NCBI GenBank assembly: GCA_002711995.1
Contig: PASN01000008.1
Location: forward strand, 62,001 to 126,000
DNA from: Halobacteriovoraceae bacterium
GTDB lineage: Bacteria > Bdellovibrionota > Bacteriovoracia > Bacteriovoracales > Bacteriovoracaceae
Direction of reading: 5' to 3'
DNA length: 64,000 bases
Positions 51,517-59,626 of the stretch are shown in pieces (position 1 is the first letter of the stretch; each line of letters begins with the position of its first letter). The translations under genes were made by a program, and so were the position numbers. Below the pieces are notes generated by a model. The model had not been told where the DNA came from. It saw only the letters and a list, made by a program, of their open reading frames with translations, and searched no databases.

Positions 51517-52101
51517 CTAATTCATTACAGACTTTAATTCTTTTTTGAAAACTTTTGGATCTTCATCTGATCTTATTGCCTTTTGAACAACTCCATTTTC
51601 ATCAATGATATAAAAACGGGATGTGTGATCTACGGTGTATCCTATCTTAGAGTTTTCCAGAGGAATAAATTTATAAAAGACATTAAACTTCTTCGTGACT
51701 TCATCAATCTGATCTTTAGTGCCAGTGACTCCGACATAAGATTCGTCGAAGTATTTAGCGTACATATCCACACTTTTTGGATCGTCACGTTTATGATCAA
51801 CGCTTACAAACAGCACTTGAACCTTCTCTTCATCAACTCCTTTAAGCGCACTGTTGAGATAGCTCAAGGACATTGGACAAACATCCGGACAAGTGGTGAA
51901 ACCAAAATAAAGGATTACGACCTTCCCTTTAAAATCAGATAAAGAAACTTCTCCTTTTTCTGACTGAAGAGTGAAGTCACCGCCATTAATCCCCATGGAA
52001 CGGGCACTATAAACCTGCTCAACGCCTTCGTAGTTCATTTTATATATGACAGCAAAAGCCAGTACTGAGAGAGCAAAAATATTTAATACGATTTTCCACA
52101 T
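51517..52101 (-). CDS. SCO1/SenC-family copper metallochaperone
   Basis: 194-residue membrane-anchored thioredoxin-fold protein. It has an N-terminal anchor (IVLNIFALSVLAFAVIY), copper and redox motif FTTCPDVCPMSLSYL (C-x3-C), and the third ligand His in TVDHTSRFYIID. It assembles the CuA centre of cytochrome c oxidase with PCuAC. It heads the minus-strand operon of four genes and diverges from patatin, with 71 bases between the starts. Confidence 0.95.
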   Translation of the reverse strand: MWKIVLNIFALSVLAFAVIYKMNYEGVEQVYSARSMGINGGDFTLQSEKGEVSLSDFKGKVVILYFGFTTCPDVCPMSLSYLNSALKGVDEEKVQVLFVSVDHKRDDPKSVDMYAKYFDESYVGVTGTKDQIDEVTKKFNVFYKFIPLENSKIGYTVDHTSRFYIIDENGVVQKAIRSDEDPKVFKKELKSVMN

Positions 52102-52172
52102 ACGACTTATATACTAAAGAAAAACTGAAATTTATATGACACAAAACAGAAATTCACTTAAAATCTAGCCAT

Positions 52173-53060
52173 ATGAAACTAAATCCCTTCAATACTAAAA
52201 TCGGTCTTGCCCTTGGTGGGGGTGCCGCAAAAGGCATTGCTCACATTGGTGTTCTTAAAGCGTTTGAGGAAGAAAAAATAGAAATAACCTGCATCAGCGG
52301 CACGAGCATAGGGGCCTTGGTTGCTGCCTATCACGCATTTGGGAAGTCTAGCGATGAGATCATGGACATGGGCAAAGAGCTCTCTTTTTCCAAGGTCGCA
52401 AACTTTACTTTGAGAAAAAGAGGTTTTTTCACGACCGACTCAATTCGAAATATGATTCTCAGAGACCTGGGAGACGTAAACATTGAGGATTCCAAAGTCC
52501 CCCTGGCCATCATTGCAACAGATATTAGCACCGGGGAAAAGATCGTTTTCAAGCACGGAAGCCTTGTTCAGGCCGTTTGCGCAAGTGTCGCAGTTCCAGG
52601 AGCGTACGTTCCAATAGAACACGAAGGGCGCCTTCTTGTTGATGGCGGCATCACGGAAAATGTCCCTGTGTCAGTTTTGCCAGACATGGGAGCGGGAATC
52701 GTGATTGGCATCGACTTAAATGGTGTGCATAAATACCCAGACCCACAAGACTTCATGGGAGTTCTTGGAAACGCATTTGATATTGCTATTGATCTAAGAA
52801 CAAGAGATCAATTAAAGAAGGCCGACATTGTCGTTTCATTGGATTTAAGTGACTATTCTAGACTTGGCAATGTTGAGAACGCGCATGATCTATACATGGA
52901 AGGCTACATGCCTATGAAGAATAAGATCGCCAAAGTGCTATGGTACAAAAGAACCAACCTCTTTCAGTACGCAATCAAAGTGGTTAAAGAATTGATTCCA
53001 CTTAAAGTTCCTCAAATCATTAAAGACTATAAAGAGAAAATACCTAAAATTGAGATATAA
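52173..53060 (+). CDS. Patatin-like phospholipase (RssA/NTE type)
   Basis: 295 residues. It has the oxyanion GGGAAKGIAHIGVLKAF, nucleophile elbow GTSIGALVAAY (G-x-S-x-G) and the catalytic Asp in LVDGGITENVPVSVL (DGG). There is no signal peptide and no membrane helix, so it is cytoplasmic or peripheral. Patatins hydrolyse lysophospholipids or phospholipids. It is single-gene, ended by a clear bidirectional terminator at 53066-53085. Confidence 0.93.
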   Translation: MKLNPFNTKIGLALGGGAAKGIAHIGVLKAFEEEKIEITCISGTSIGALVAAYHAFGKSSDEIMDMGKELSFSKVANFTLRKRGFFTTDSIRNMILRDLGDVNIEDSKVPLAIIATDISTGEKIVFKHGSLVQAVCASVAVPGAYVPIEHEGRLLVDGGITENVPVSVLPDMGAGIVIGIDLNGVHKYPDPQDFMGVLGNAFDIAIDLRTRDQLKKADIVVSLDLSDYSRLGNVENAHDLYMEGYMPMKNKIAKVLWYKRTNLFQYAIKVVKELIPLKVPQIIKDYKEKIPKIEI

Positions 53061-53065
53061 AAAAA

Positions 53066-53085
53066 AAGGCCTCATCCGAGGCCTT
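53066..53085. terminator. Bidirectional intrinsic terminator
   Basis: Perfect stem AAGGCCTC / GAGGCCTT with a 4-base loop ATCC, followed by a T-rich run on the plus strand. On the minus strand it is followed by a run of T (complement of the A-run at 53059-53067). It serves both patatin and the convergent RRM protein gene. Confidence 0.9.
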
Positions 53086-53124
53086 GCTTTTTCTTTTTAA
53101 AAAAGTTGAATATTTAATCAACCG

Positions 53125-53430
53125 TTATCGGTTGAAATTTCTTTCTCTTGGTCCGCGATTAAAACCGCCACCACCATTTCTAGGCGGCCTGTCTTTTGCG
53201 ATATCTACTTTTAGTGTTCTTCCATGGAAGTCCTTGCCATTCATTTCATCCACAACGGCCTGAGCTTGCTCAGCGCTTTCCATTTCCACAAAACCAAACC
53301 CTTTTTTTCTGCCAGTGTCTCTGTCAGTAATAAGTTTTACAGATGTAGTTGTTCCGAACTCGTTAAAAGCTTCAGAAACTTCATCTTCAGTGATTTCATA
53401 GGGTAGATTTCCCACATACAATTTTTTCAT
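53125..53430 (-). CDS. RRM-family RNA-binding protein
   Basis: 101 residues from ATG 53430, chosen because GGAG lies six bases upstream; a TTG four codons earlier overlaps that ribosome site. It is a single RRM with RNP2 (LYVGNLPYE) and RNP1 (KKGFGFVEM), then a Gly/Arg/Asn tail (PPRNGGGGFNRGPRERN). Bacterial RRM proteins of this kind are often cold-induced and bind RNA without strong specificity. Single gene with a long AT-rich upstream region (53431-53605) in which I see no other gene. Confidence 0.93.
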   Translation of the reverse strand: MKKLYVGNLPYEITEDEVSEAFNEFGTTTSVKLITDRDTGRKKGFGFVEMESAEQAQAVVDEMNGKDFHGRTLKVDIAKDRPPRNGGGGFNRGPRERNFNR

Positions 53431-53605
53431 TTCATTCTCCAAAAAACGCTCATGCGAGCAATAAAAATAGTATCTTTCGAGGCCTAAATTTTGTGGAATT
53501 TCAAAACCGAGGATCTTCGAACACTTTAACTATAGCGCCAAATCAAACTTCATAATACTTAATTTTAATTGCATTTACCTTAAACAGAGAAAGATTAAGA
53601 AAAGC

Positions 53606-54193
53606 TCACACTGCATAAAAAGCATCGATCAAAGACACATCACGGTATTTATACTTACACTCCAATATGAGTCTTCCTTCTTGTTTGGAAGCAAGGCCAA
53701 CGCCTTGTGAAAGCTTTAGATCATCCGTGAAAAACTTCTGATTAACATCCAAATTGGTGATATCTACTTTAATATAATCAGGCATTTGAGACCTTAATCC
53801 TCTTAAAACAACGATGTTCCTGGCCTGGTAAACATGGGCTCCTTTCATTTCTCCCAATGCAGTTCCACTGGTGATAATGGGGACTCTTTTCTCGGAAAAA
53901 TCACTGTCTTTTAGAATATCAAATTGAAACTCTTTCCAACGAGTGCCATCTGAAGACTTTGGTTCAATATTTCTTAATTGAGCATGAAAAACTTCTCCAT
54001 TGTATTCCACGTCAAAAATTAAACCGGTCATTAAGTTTTGTTGATATAGCTCTCTGGAGAGCAAAAAGCCAAAAAGGTCTTTTCCACCTTCAACCCTAAA
54101 AACAACCGGTATAAGGCCTGCTTGGTACTTTTCAACGATTTCCTTATGTCCCATATTCTTAAGTCTTGGCACGACTGTAAGGCTGTCTTTCAT
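53606..54193 (-). CDS. Divergent L25/CTC-family protein (second copy)
   Basis: 195 residues. The C-terminal part resembles the L25 C-domain of the second protein at 55464: MPDYIKVDITNLDVNQKFFTDDLKL aligns with LPEELEVDVTNLDVNEHIEVKDLNL. The N-terminal part resembles the 5S-rRNA-binding fold (GLIPVVFRVEGGKDLFGFLLSREL vs NQIPAAIYGKSVESKSIFIKAPL) but lacks most basic residues. It may be a stress or non-ribosomal paralogue like CTC/TL5 relatives. Start at ATG 54193 has AGGAGC nearby. Function outside the ribosome is inferred. Confidence 0.68.
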   Translation of the reverse strand: MKDSLTVVPRLKNMGHKEIVEKYQAGLIPVVFRVEGGKDLFGFLLSRELYQQNLMTGLIFDVEYNGEVFHAQLRNIEPKSSDGTRWKEFQFDILKDSDFSEKRVPIITSGTALGEMKGAHVYQARNIVVLRGLRSQMPDYIKVDITNLDVNQKFFTDDLKLSQGVGLASKQEGRLILECKYKYRDVSLIDAFYAV

Positions 54194-54353
54194 GATAATT
54201 GCTCCTTGCTCATTAATGCTTCACATTAATTTGTCTGGCCTATTTCTACAGGCCTATAAAGATAATTTATCCCATCATAGACACATAAGATTCGATTTTA
54301 ATTTAAATGCCAGTTAAGATTTATTTACTAGTTAATCACTCAAGGAGAAAATT

Positions 54354-54785
54354 ATGGAAAACACGATTCAACTTTTAAATCAGATTCAAGCAGACGCCTT
54401 GGTAATGTACACTAAACTACACAACTACCACTGGAATATTAAGGGTCTCCAATTTTATAATATTCATCAAAAAACTGAAGAGTTTTACACCTACTTTGGT
54501 ACTATGTATGACGATGTGGCGGAAAGATTGCTTCAATTAAACGTTAAGCCTATCGTTACTCTAAAAGGCGCATTGGAAAAGACGAAAATTGAGGAAGAGA
54601 CAAAAGACGACTTTACCATTGAGTTCGCAGTGGAAAGTATCATCAAAGACTTTAATTACTTTCTTGGAGCATTTAAGGAGCTTTCTTCGGCCTCTGAAGA
54701 CGATGCTCCGACTCAGGCGTATGCTGATGACCAAATCGGACATTTTCAAAAAGAAATTTGGATGCTTAGATCGCTTGTTGAATAA
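54354..54785 (+). CDS. dps: Dps-family ferritin-like protein
   Basis: 143 residues forming a four-helix bundle: KLHNYHWNIKGLQFYNIHQKTEEFY carries the dinuclear-site His and Glu (His in YHWNIKG and the Asp/Glu that follow), and TMYDDVAERLLQLN the second set. This is Dps-like in sequence and length, though without a basic DNA-binding tail. It stores iron and detoxifies peroxide. The ATG has AAGGAG six bases upstream. A hairpin follows the stop at 54797-54826. Confidence 0.9.
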   Translation: MENTIQLLNQIQADALVMYTKLHNYHWNIKGLQFYNIHQKTEEFYTYFGTMYDDVAERLLQLNVKPIVTLKGALEKTKIEEETKDDFTIEFAVESIIKDFNYFLGAFKELSSASEDDAPTQAYADDQIGHFQKEIWMLRSLVE

Positions 54786-54796
54786 ATTTAATCACT

Positions 54797-54826
54797 TAGG
54801 GGGGCTGCCACCATTGCGGCCCCTTA
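54797..54826 (+). terminator. Hairpin downstream of dps
   Basis: G-rich TTAGGGGGGCTGC pairs with GCGGCCCCTTA, with one bulged G and wobble pairs, and is followed by TATATAATTTT. A terminator of moderate quality for dps; no long T-run. Confidence 0.5.
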
Positions 54827-54899
54827 TATAATTTTCAGGCCTTATTGAATCATTTTCGCGCTTAGTTAATATATCTTCATAATTTTTAAAGGACGCGAA

Positions 54900-55439
54900 A
54901 TGAAAGGCATTGCCTCATTAAATATTTTCTTAATTTTACTTCTATCCTCATTTAAGGCCATGGCCAGCAAGCACTCCTCTGTGTCCAAGGAATTCGTTAA
55001 ACTGACTTGCACCTACACATATGAAACGGTTGAAGATCTTGAAGTTCGCTATGACGAGTTCACAGTCTTTGGGATTAAATCAAATCAATCTATAAACTTC
55101 TTTGCTCATGAAAAAAACATACCTTCTTTTTTCTTTAAGCTCGAAGGCAGCTACCCTGAAGGATCATGGCATGAAGATGCAGAGTTTATTTTTAAGGCAA
55201 AGCTTAATGACAACAAACTCTCTTATTCATTCAGCTACTTAAACTACAAAAACGATAAATCAGAACTTCATGTTTTAAAGCGAGAAGACAGAACCATAAC
55301 TCTTGAAGGTCTTCATGACGATAACCATGCAAGCTTTGAGTATGAAGAGGGAGAAGCTTTCTTCTACTTTGAAGATGAAACTGAATGGATCCAAGAAGAT
55401 CTCACCAAAATTAAAGACTGCGAGATTCAAAAGTTTTAA
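54900..55439 (+). CDS. Secreted acidic protein of unknown function
   Basis: 179 residues: signal peptide MKGIASLNIFLILLLSSFKAMAS, probably cleaved at AMA. The mature domain is beta-rich and acidic, with two Cys (VKLTCTYTYE and KIKDCEIQKF) positioned near each end, likely a disulfide. No family recognised. It is transcribed alone, with a strong terminator directly after its stop. A periplasmic or extracellular location is inferred from the signal peptide. Confidence 0.7.
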   Translation: MKGIASLNIFLILLLSSFKAMASKHSSVSKEFVKLTCTYTYETVEDLEVRYDEFTVFGIKSNQSINFFAHEKNIPSFFFKLEGSYPEGSWHEDAEFIFKAKLNDNKLSYSFSYLNYKNDKSELHVLKREDRTITLEGLHDDNHASFEYEEGEAFFYFEDETEWIQEDLTKIKDCEIQKF

Positions 55440-55462
55440 GGGCCATATTCAGGCCCTTTTTT
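55440..55462 (+). terminator. Intrinsic terminator
   Basis: GGGCC / GGCCC stem with 7-base loop (ATATTCA), then six T on the plus strand. It directly follows the stop of the gene ending at 55439. It also lies just past the minus-strand L25 gene and may serve both. Confidence 0.8.
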
Positions 55463-55463
55463 A

Positions 55464-56090
55464 TTAAGATGCTATTTCATCCGCTGCAGTTCCAGTTGTT
55501 TCCGTCTCTTCAGGCATAACCTGCTCTGTATCTGTTTCAAGTGAAACATTTGAGAAGGAGCAAACAATCACATTTTGATTTGGATTGTCCTCCAATGTCT
55601 CCACGCCGTTTGGAAGATTTAGATCTTTAACTTCGATGTGTTCGTTTACATCTAGGTTGGTGACATCCACTTCCAGCTCTTCTGGCAAGTCTTTAAATTG
55701 TCCCTTCAATAAAATGAATTTTTTAGTCTGAGTCGTAACCCCGCCCTGCTTGTGGCCCTTGGCCTCACCTTTAAGTGTGATAGGTACCTCAACTTTCATT
55801 TCCTCATTTGCGGAAACAGCATGAAGACTCACATGGACAGGAGTTCTCTTTACTGGATCTCTTTGCACTTCATCAACTGTGGCCCTCATAGTTTGACCAT
55901 CAATTTTTACTTTAAAATGCTTTCCTCTCTTCCAAGATTCAACGTGCTTTAGTGGCGCTTTTATAAATATTGATTTGGACTCGACAGACTTTCCATAGAT
56001 TGCCGCTGGGATTTGATTTTTACCCCTCGCCGCTCTCAGGTCTCTAGGCGTAAGAGTTGTTTCCCTTTCTGTAACATTAATAGTGTCCAT
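55464..56090 (-). CDS. rplY: Ribosomal protein L25/general stress protein CTC
   Basis: 208 residues from ATG 56090, which has AAGGAGG five bases upstream. An ATG 30 bases earlier lies upstream of this ribosome site. The N-domain binds 5S rRNA (TPRDLRAARGKNQIPAAIYG, DEVQRDPVKRTPVHV). The C-domain is the CTC/TL5 type (EVPITLKGEAKGHKQGGV, LEVDVTNLDVNEHI). An extended-minus-10 promoter lies at 56120-56128. A divergent paralogue lies 1.3 kb away at 53606. Confidence 0.92.
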   Translation of the reverse strand: MDTINVTERETTLTPRDLRAARGKNQIPAAIYGKSVESKSIFIKAPLKHVESWKRGKHFKVKIDGQTMRATVDEVQRDPVKRTPVHVSLHAVSANEEMKVEVPITLKGEAKGHKQGGVTTQTKKFILLKGQFKDLPEELEVDVTNLDVNEHIEVKDLNLPNGVETLEDNPNQNVIVCSFSNVSLETDTEQVMPEETETTGTAADEIAS

Positions 56091-56119
56091 TAATACCTCC
56101 TTAGTATTCCATACTTTCA

Positions 56120-56128
56120 ATTATACCA
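56120..56128 (-). promoter_or_regulatory. Extended -10 promoter upstream of the L25 gene
   Basis: On the minus strand TGGTATAAT reads as an extended -10 (TGN-TATAAT), about 30 bases before the start codon. The -35 region is poor, as is common for extended -10 promoters. Confidence 0.5.
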
Positions 56129-56202
56129 AGGTTAATGGTCTATAAAACTGAACTAAGGCCTGACTTGGCCAGGTAGAGCTAGATAAATCTTAGACAAAAG
56201 CA

Positions 56203-56967
56203 TCACTCAGAAAAGACATCCAAAAACACTTCTCTTACATTCAAGGGCACATTCAGATTTTCAAGGTTCATATAGAGCCCTACGAGGTAGATGCCAAGAA
56301 ACATAAAGTCTTTTTCAAGCGCAACCTCATGATCCATAAAGAACTTGAAAAGCTCGTAAAAGGACTCTTTGAAGTGATCCAGATCGAAAACAACTTCCTC
56401 TTGATCACCAGGCCCAAAGTGCTTTCTGAAAAGCTCTTTGAGCTCTTCATCCTCTTTTGAGCTTAAGTTTTTAGTAAGCCCTATGGTTTTGAGCGCTTGC
56501 TCAAACAGCTCATCATCATCAAAGTAAAACCCTCTATATAAGTTCATGAGCCCCACTCTGAACTCTTCTCTAAATGAAAACCAAATGTTGTTTGGAGAAA
56601 ACACAAGCGAGTTTCCTGCAAACTTAAAGTGGCGAGGTCTCAAATCAAGACAAAGCCCCTCTGGATTCTTCAATTGCGCAAAATAGAGTCTTAAGACTGT
56701 CTCTCCAGCTTTAATTCTTTCTGCTTCAGACAATGACTCATAGTTATTCTCACGACTTTTCTGTTTAAGAATTAAATCTTGAACATCCAATTCCTGAAGA
56801 CTTTCAAAGCAGTCTTGGTCTAGAGTTTTACTGCCAACCTTTGTGACCAAGGGACCTAACTCTTTTAACGCCCCTTTCCAGTCCATAGACTTAAGCGCCA
56901 ATGTGGGAATGTGTGTTAGAACTTCTTTAATGAATTTGGGCATAAATGCTGTAGATAAACTTTTCAT
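56203..56967 (-). CDS. Conserved-looking cytoplasmic protein of unknown function
   Basis: 254 residues, no signal peptide. The sequence is helical and acidic at the C-terminus (DLDHFKESFYELFKFFMDHE). The middle part (NPEGLCLDLRPRHFKFAGNS then RVGLMNLYRGFYFDDDELFE) faintly recalls the C-terminal region of AarF/ABC1 proteins, but the kinase core is absent and I do not assign it. It is divergently transcribed from the NAD(P)-binding gene at 57046, with 78 bases between the starts. Function unknown. Confidence 0.7.
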   Translation of the reverse strand: MKSLSTAFMPKFIKEVLTHIPTLALKSMDWKGALKELGPLVTKVGSKTLDQDCFESLQELDVQDLILKQKSRENNYESLSEAERIKAGETVLRLYFAQLKNPEGLCLDLRPRHFKFAGNSLVFSPNNIWFSFREEFRVGLMNLYRGFYFDDDELFEQALKTIGLTKNLSSKEDEELKELFRKHFGPGDQEEVVFDLDHFKESFYELFKFFMDHEVALEKDFMFLGIYLVGLYMNLENLNVPLNVREVFLDVFSE

Positions 56968-57045
56968 TGATAAAATGCTAGGTGAATTTAGAGGTGTTGT
57001 CTATTTCGTTCAGGACTTGTTAAACTACCGCCAAAGGATGACGCA

Positions 57046-58437
57046 ATGAAAACAGTTACAATCGCAGGCGCTTCCGGCTTTGTTGGTAGTAAAATTCTAG
57101 AATTGCTTCTAGAAAAAACTGATCACAACATTGTCGCACTCTCCAGAAGTGAAAAAGAGTCAAACCATCCAAGACTTAAATGGATGAAGGCGGACCTCTT
57201 CTCACTATTGGATCTGGAAAACGCCCTCAAAGATGCCGACGTTGCCATCTATTTAGTCCACAGCATGCAGCCATCCGCCCATCTGGATCAAGCGAACTTT
57301 GCAAACTATGATCTTATTCTTGCTGACAACTTCGGAAGAGCTTGTTTAAAGTTTGGCATCAAGCAAACACTTTACCTGGGAGGATTAATTCCCAAGCGCG
57401 GCGACCTTTCTCTTCATTTAAAGAGCAGACTGGAGGTTGAGGAAGTGTTGATGGAGTACGCTCCTGACACGACTATATTTCGAGCTGCAATGGTACTGGG
57501 AAAGGAAGGCTCCTACTTTCATATTCTTTTAAATCTTGTAAAAAGATTGCCTGTAATGCTTTGTCCTGCTTGGACAAAGATGCCCACATCCCCAGTTCAT
57601 GTGGATAAGGTCGCTCTTGCGTTCTGTCTTGCAATTGATAATTCAAAGCACTTTGGAAAAGTCTATGATCTTTGCTCATCAAATCAGGTTTCTTATTATT
57701 CACTTTTAGAAACTGCTTCCAGAATTCTTGGAATTAAAAGAAGATTTGTCACAATAAATGTAAACTTCATAAAACTCTCCAAGCTGTGGGTCAGAACAAT
57801 ATCAGGCGCTCCAAAGAGGCTTGTTTACCCTTTGGTGAATTCTCTAAAAAACGAAATGGTCCCTGCTCCTGATATGAAGTTTGAATCGCAAGATTATGAA
57901 TATGAAACAGTAGAACAAGCTTTGGAGAGAGCTCTCAAAGAAAGCAGCCACCATCGATACAAGTTTAAAACAAGAACAGTAGAAAGAAAGACTGTTCGTT
58001 CCGTACAGAGAACCGTATTGCCAAAAGATATGGATGCTAAGGAAGTGGCAAAAGAGTATCTGGCCTGGCTTCCTATCGCTCTAAGGCCATTCCTAATTGT
58101 GACTGTTAATGGGCACTACGCTCATTTTTCTTTGCTTCATAGAGGCTTCAGACTTCTTTCACTTAAGTGGTCTCCAGAGCGAAGCGAAAATTCAAGACAG
58201 CTCTTCTATATCAAGGGCGGAATGCTAGCTGCCCCACAAGATAGAGGGAGACTAGAGTTTAGAGAAGTCCTAAACGGCAAATACATGCTTGCCGCCATCC
58301 ATGACTTCTACCCCGCTTTGCCATGGTATTTCTATATATTTAGTCAGGCCTTGGTGCACTTAATCGTAATGAAATTGTTTGGCCGCCATCTAAGACTCGT
58401 TTCAGAAGGAAAAAGACCATGTCTCCAAAAGTCCTAA
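57046..58437 (+). CDS. NAD(P)-binding atypical SDR with C-terminal DUF2867-like domain
   Basis: 463 residues. The N-terminal Rossmann domain begins TVTIAGASGFVGSKILELLL and contains YLVHSMQPSAHLDQANFAN and LYLGGLIP, as in YbjT-like atypical SDRs (no Tyr-x3-Lys). Residues about 330-455 resemble DUF2867 (NSRQLFYIKGGMLAA, EVLNGKYMLAAIHDFYPALPW then YFYIFSQALVHLI). ATG has AAGGA seven bases upstream. The next gene overlaps by 19 bases and is a related Rossmann protein, so the two may act as a pair in redox or lipid metabolism. Confidence 0.85.
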   Translation: MKTVTIAGASGFVGSKILELLLEKTDHNIVALSRSEKESNHPRLKWMKADLFSLLDLENALKDADVAIYLVHSMQPSAHLDQANFANYDLILADNFGRACLKFGIKQTLYLGGLIPKRGDLSLHLKSRLEVEEVLMEYAPDTTIFRAAMVLGKEGSYFHILLNLVKRLPVMLCPAWTKMPTSPVHVDKVALAFCLAIDNSKHFGKVYDLCSSNQVSYYSLLETASRILGIKRRFVTINVNFIKLSKLWVRTISGAPKRLVYPLVNSLKNEMVPAPDMKFESQDYEYETVEQALERALKESSHHRYKFKTRTVERKTVRSVQRTVLPKDMDAKEVAKEYLAWLPIALRPFLIVTVNGHYAHFSLLHRGFRLLSLKWSPERSENSRQLFYIKGGMLAAPQDRGRLEFREVLNGKYMLAAIHDFYPALPWYFYIFSQALVHLIVMKLFGRHLRLVSEGKRPCLQKS

Positions 58438-59621
58438 TTATCGGAGCTAGTGGCTTCATTGGTTCAAACCTTCTAAAGGAATTTGAGCGACAATCCATAG
58501 AGGTTCGAGCGTGCTCCAGACACCCTCAAGATATATTCTCAGAAGAAGAGACCACAGAACTGAGCTTTTTAGACCTTGAGGATGTGGAATCAATTGAAAG
58601 AAACTTGAATGGAGTAACAACTATTTATTACCTAGCCCACGCAATGGGCTATGGAAAAGACAAGTTCAGTGAAAAAGAAAAAGCGCAAGCTCAAAACTTA
58701 GCTGGGCTTTTAAATGAAGCGCACAAGCTAATATATTTGGGAGGCATCGCTCGCGACGATGAATTGAGCGAACACCTGCAAAGTAGAAAAACTGTTGGGG
58801 AAATTTTTAGAAAAACAAAAGCTAAAACCATTGAGTTTCAAGCATCCATTGTCATTGGTAAGGGCAGCGCCTCCTTTGAAATGATCAGGGCCTTAGTTTA
58901 CAGACTCCCATTCATAGTTAGCGCGGAATGGGCACATGCATTATGCCAGCCCATTGCTCTTAAGGATGTGGTCACTTATTTAACTCTTGCTCAGGAGAAA
59001 AAATTTAGGAAGAAGCATTCAGTCTTTGAGATTGGCGGAAGTGACCAGCTCACTTATCGAGAGCTGCTGGTGGAGTTTTCAAAGCATGAGAAACTTTTTA
59101 GGCCAGAGATTAAGCTTCAAAAGTTTCCTAAAGACTTGGCCATCGAAATAATGAAGATCGTAATTCCCGAATATGTGGAAGTTGGAGCAAAGCTTCTTGG
59201 AAGTATAGAAATTCCCACAACAGTCAAAGACAACACGGCCTTGGAGAAATTCGAGTTTACTCCCATAAGCTTTAGGGAGTCTTTAGAGCTTGCCCAGGAC
59301 ACACCTCTAAAAGAGATCGAGTTTAGTGAAATTCTTAATAGGCTTAAAGGACATCCTGAAATACCCAGCTATCTTGCAGGTCAAACACTTCAACTAAGTT
59401 TTACCTATCGAGAACTTAAAGGCCTTGATAAGATTGCTCAGCGTTTTAAACTGCATGACATTGTAAAAGAGCATTCAATCAAAATTCCATTTGCAGGTGA
59501 GCTTAAAATAACGAACAACGAGGAAAGAGAACTCGTTAATCTGGCCTACAGGCCGAAATACTTCTTTCAAGCACTGGGATGGAGCTTTTTTGAGAGAGTG
59601 GCCAGGGAAATTAAAAAGTAA
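58419..59621 (+). CDS. NAD(P)-binding atypical SDR, paralogue of the upstream gene
   Basis: 400 residues beginning KVLIIGASGFIGSNLLKEFE. YYLAHAMGYGKDKFSEKEK and LIYLGGIARDDELSEHLQSR align with the upstream protein (YLVHSMQPSAHLDQANF, LYLGGLIPKRGDLSLHLKSR). The DUF2867-like C-domain is weaker here (KIPFAGELKI, YFFQALGWSFFERVAREI). ATG has AAGGA eight bases upstream and overlaps the previous gene. Probably a duplication; substrate unknown. Confidence 0.83.
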   Translation: MSPKVLIIGASGFIGSNLLKEFERQSIEVRACSRHPQDIFSEEETTELSFLDLEDVESIERNLNGVTTIYYLAHAMGYGKDKFSEKEKAQAQNLAGLLNEAHKLIYLGGIARDDELSEHLQSRKTVGEIFRKTKAKTIEFQASIVIGKGSASFEMIRALVYRLPFIVSAEWAHALCQPIALKDVVTYLTLAQEKKFRKKHSVFEIGGSDQLTYRELLVEFSKHEKLFRPEIKLQKFPKDLAIEIMKIVIPEYVEVGAKLLGSIEIPTTVKDNTALEKFEFTPISFRESLELAQDTPLKEIEFSEILNRLKGHPEIPSYLAGQTLQLSFTYRELKGLDKIAQRFKLHDIVKEHSIKIPFAGELKITNNEERELVNLAYRPKYFFQALGWSFFERVAREIKK

Positions 59622-59626
59622 TTTTT

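Noticed and set aside
53443-53456. GCTC-GCAT-GAGC followed by T-run just before the RRM gene ribosome site, as an attenuator or cold-shock element
   Set aside because: Only a four-base stem; too weak to call.
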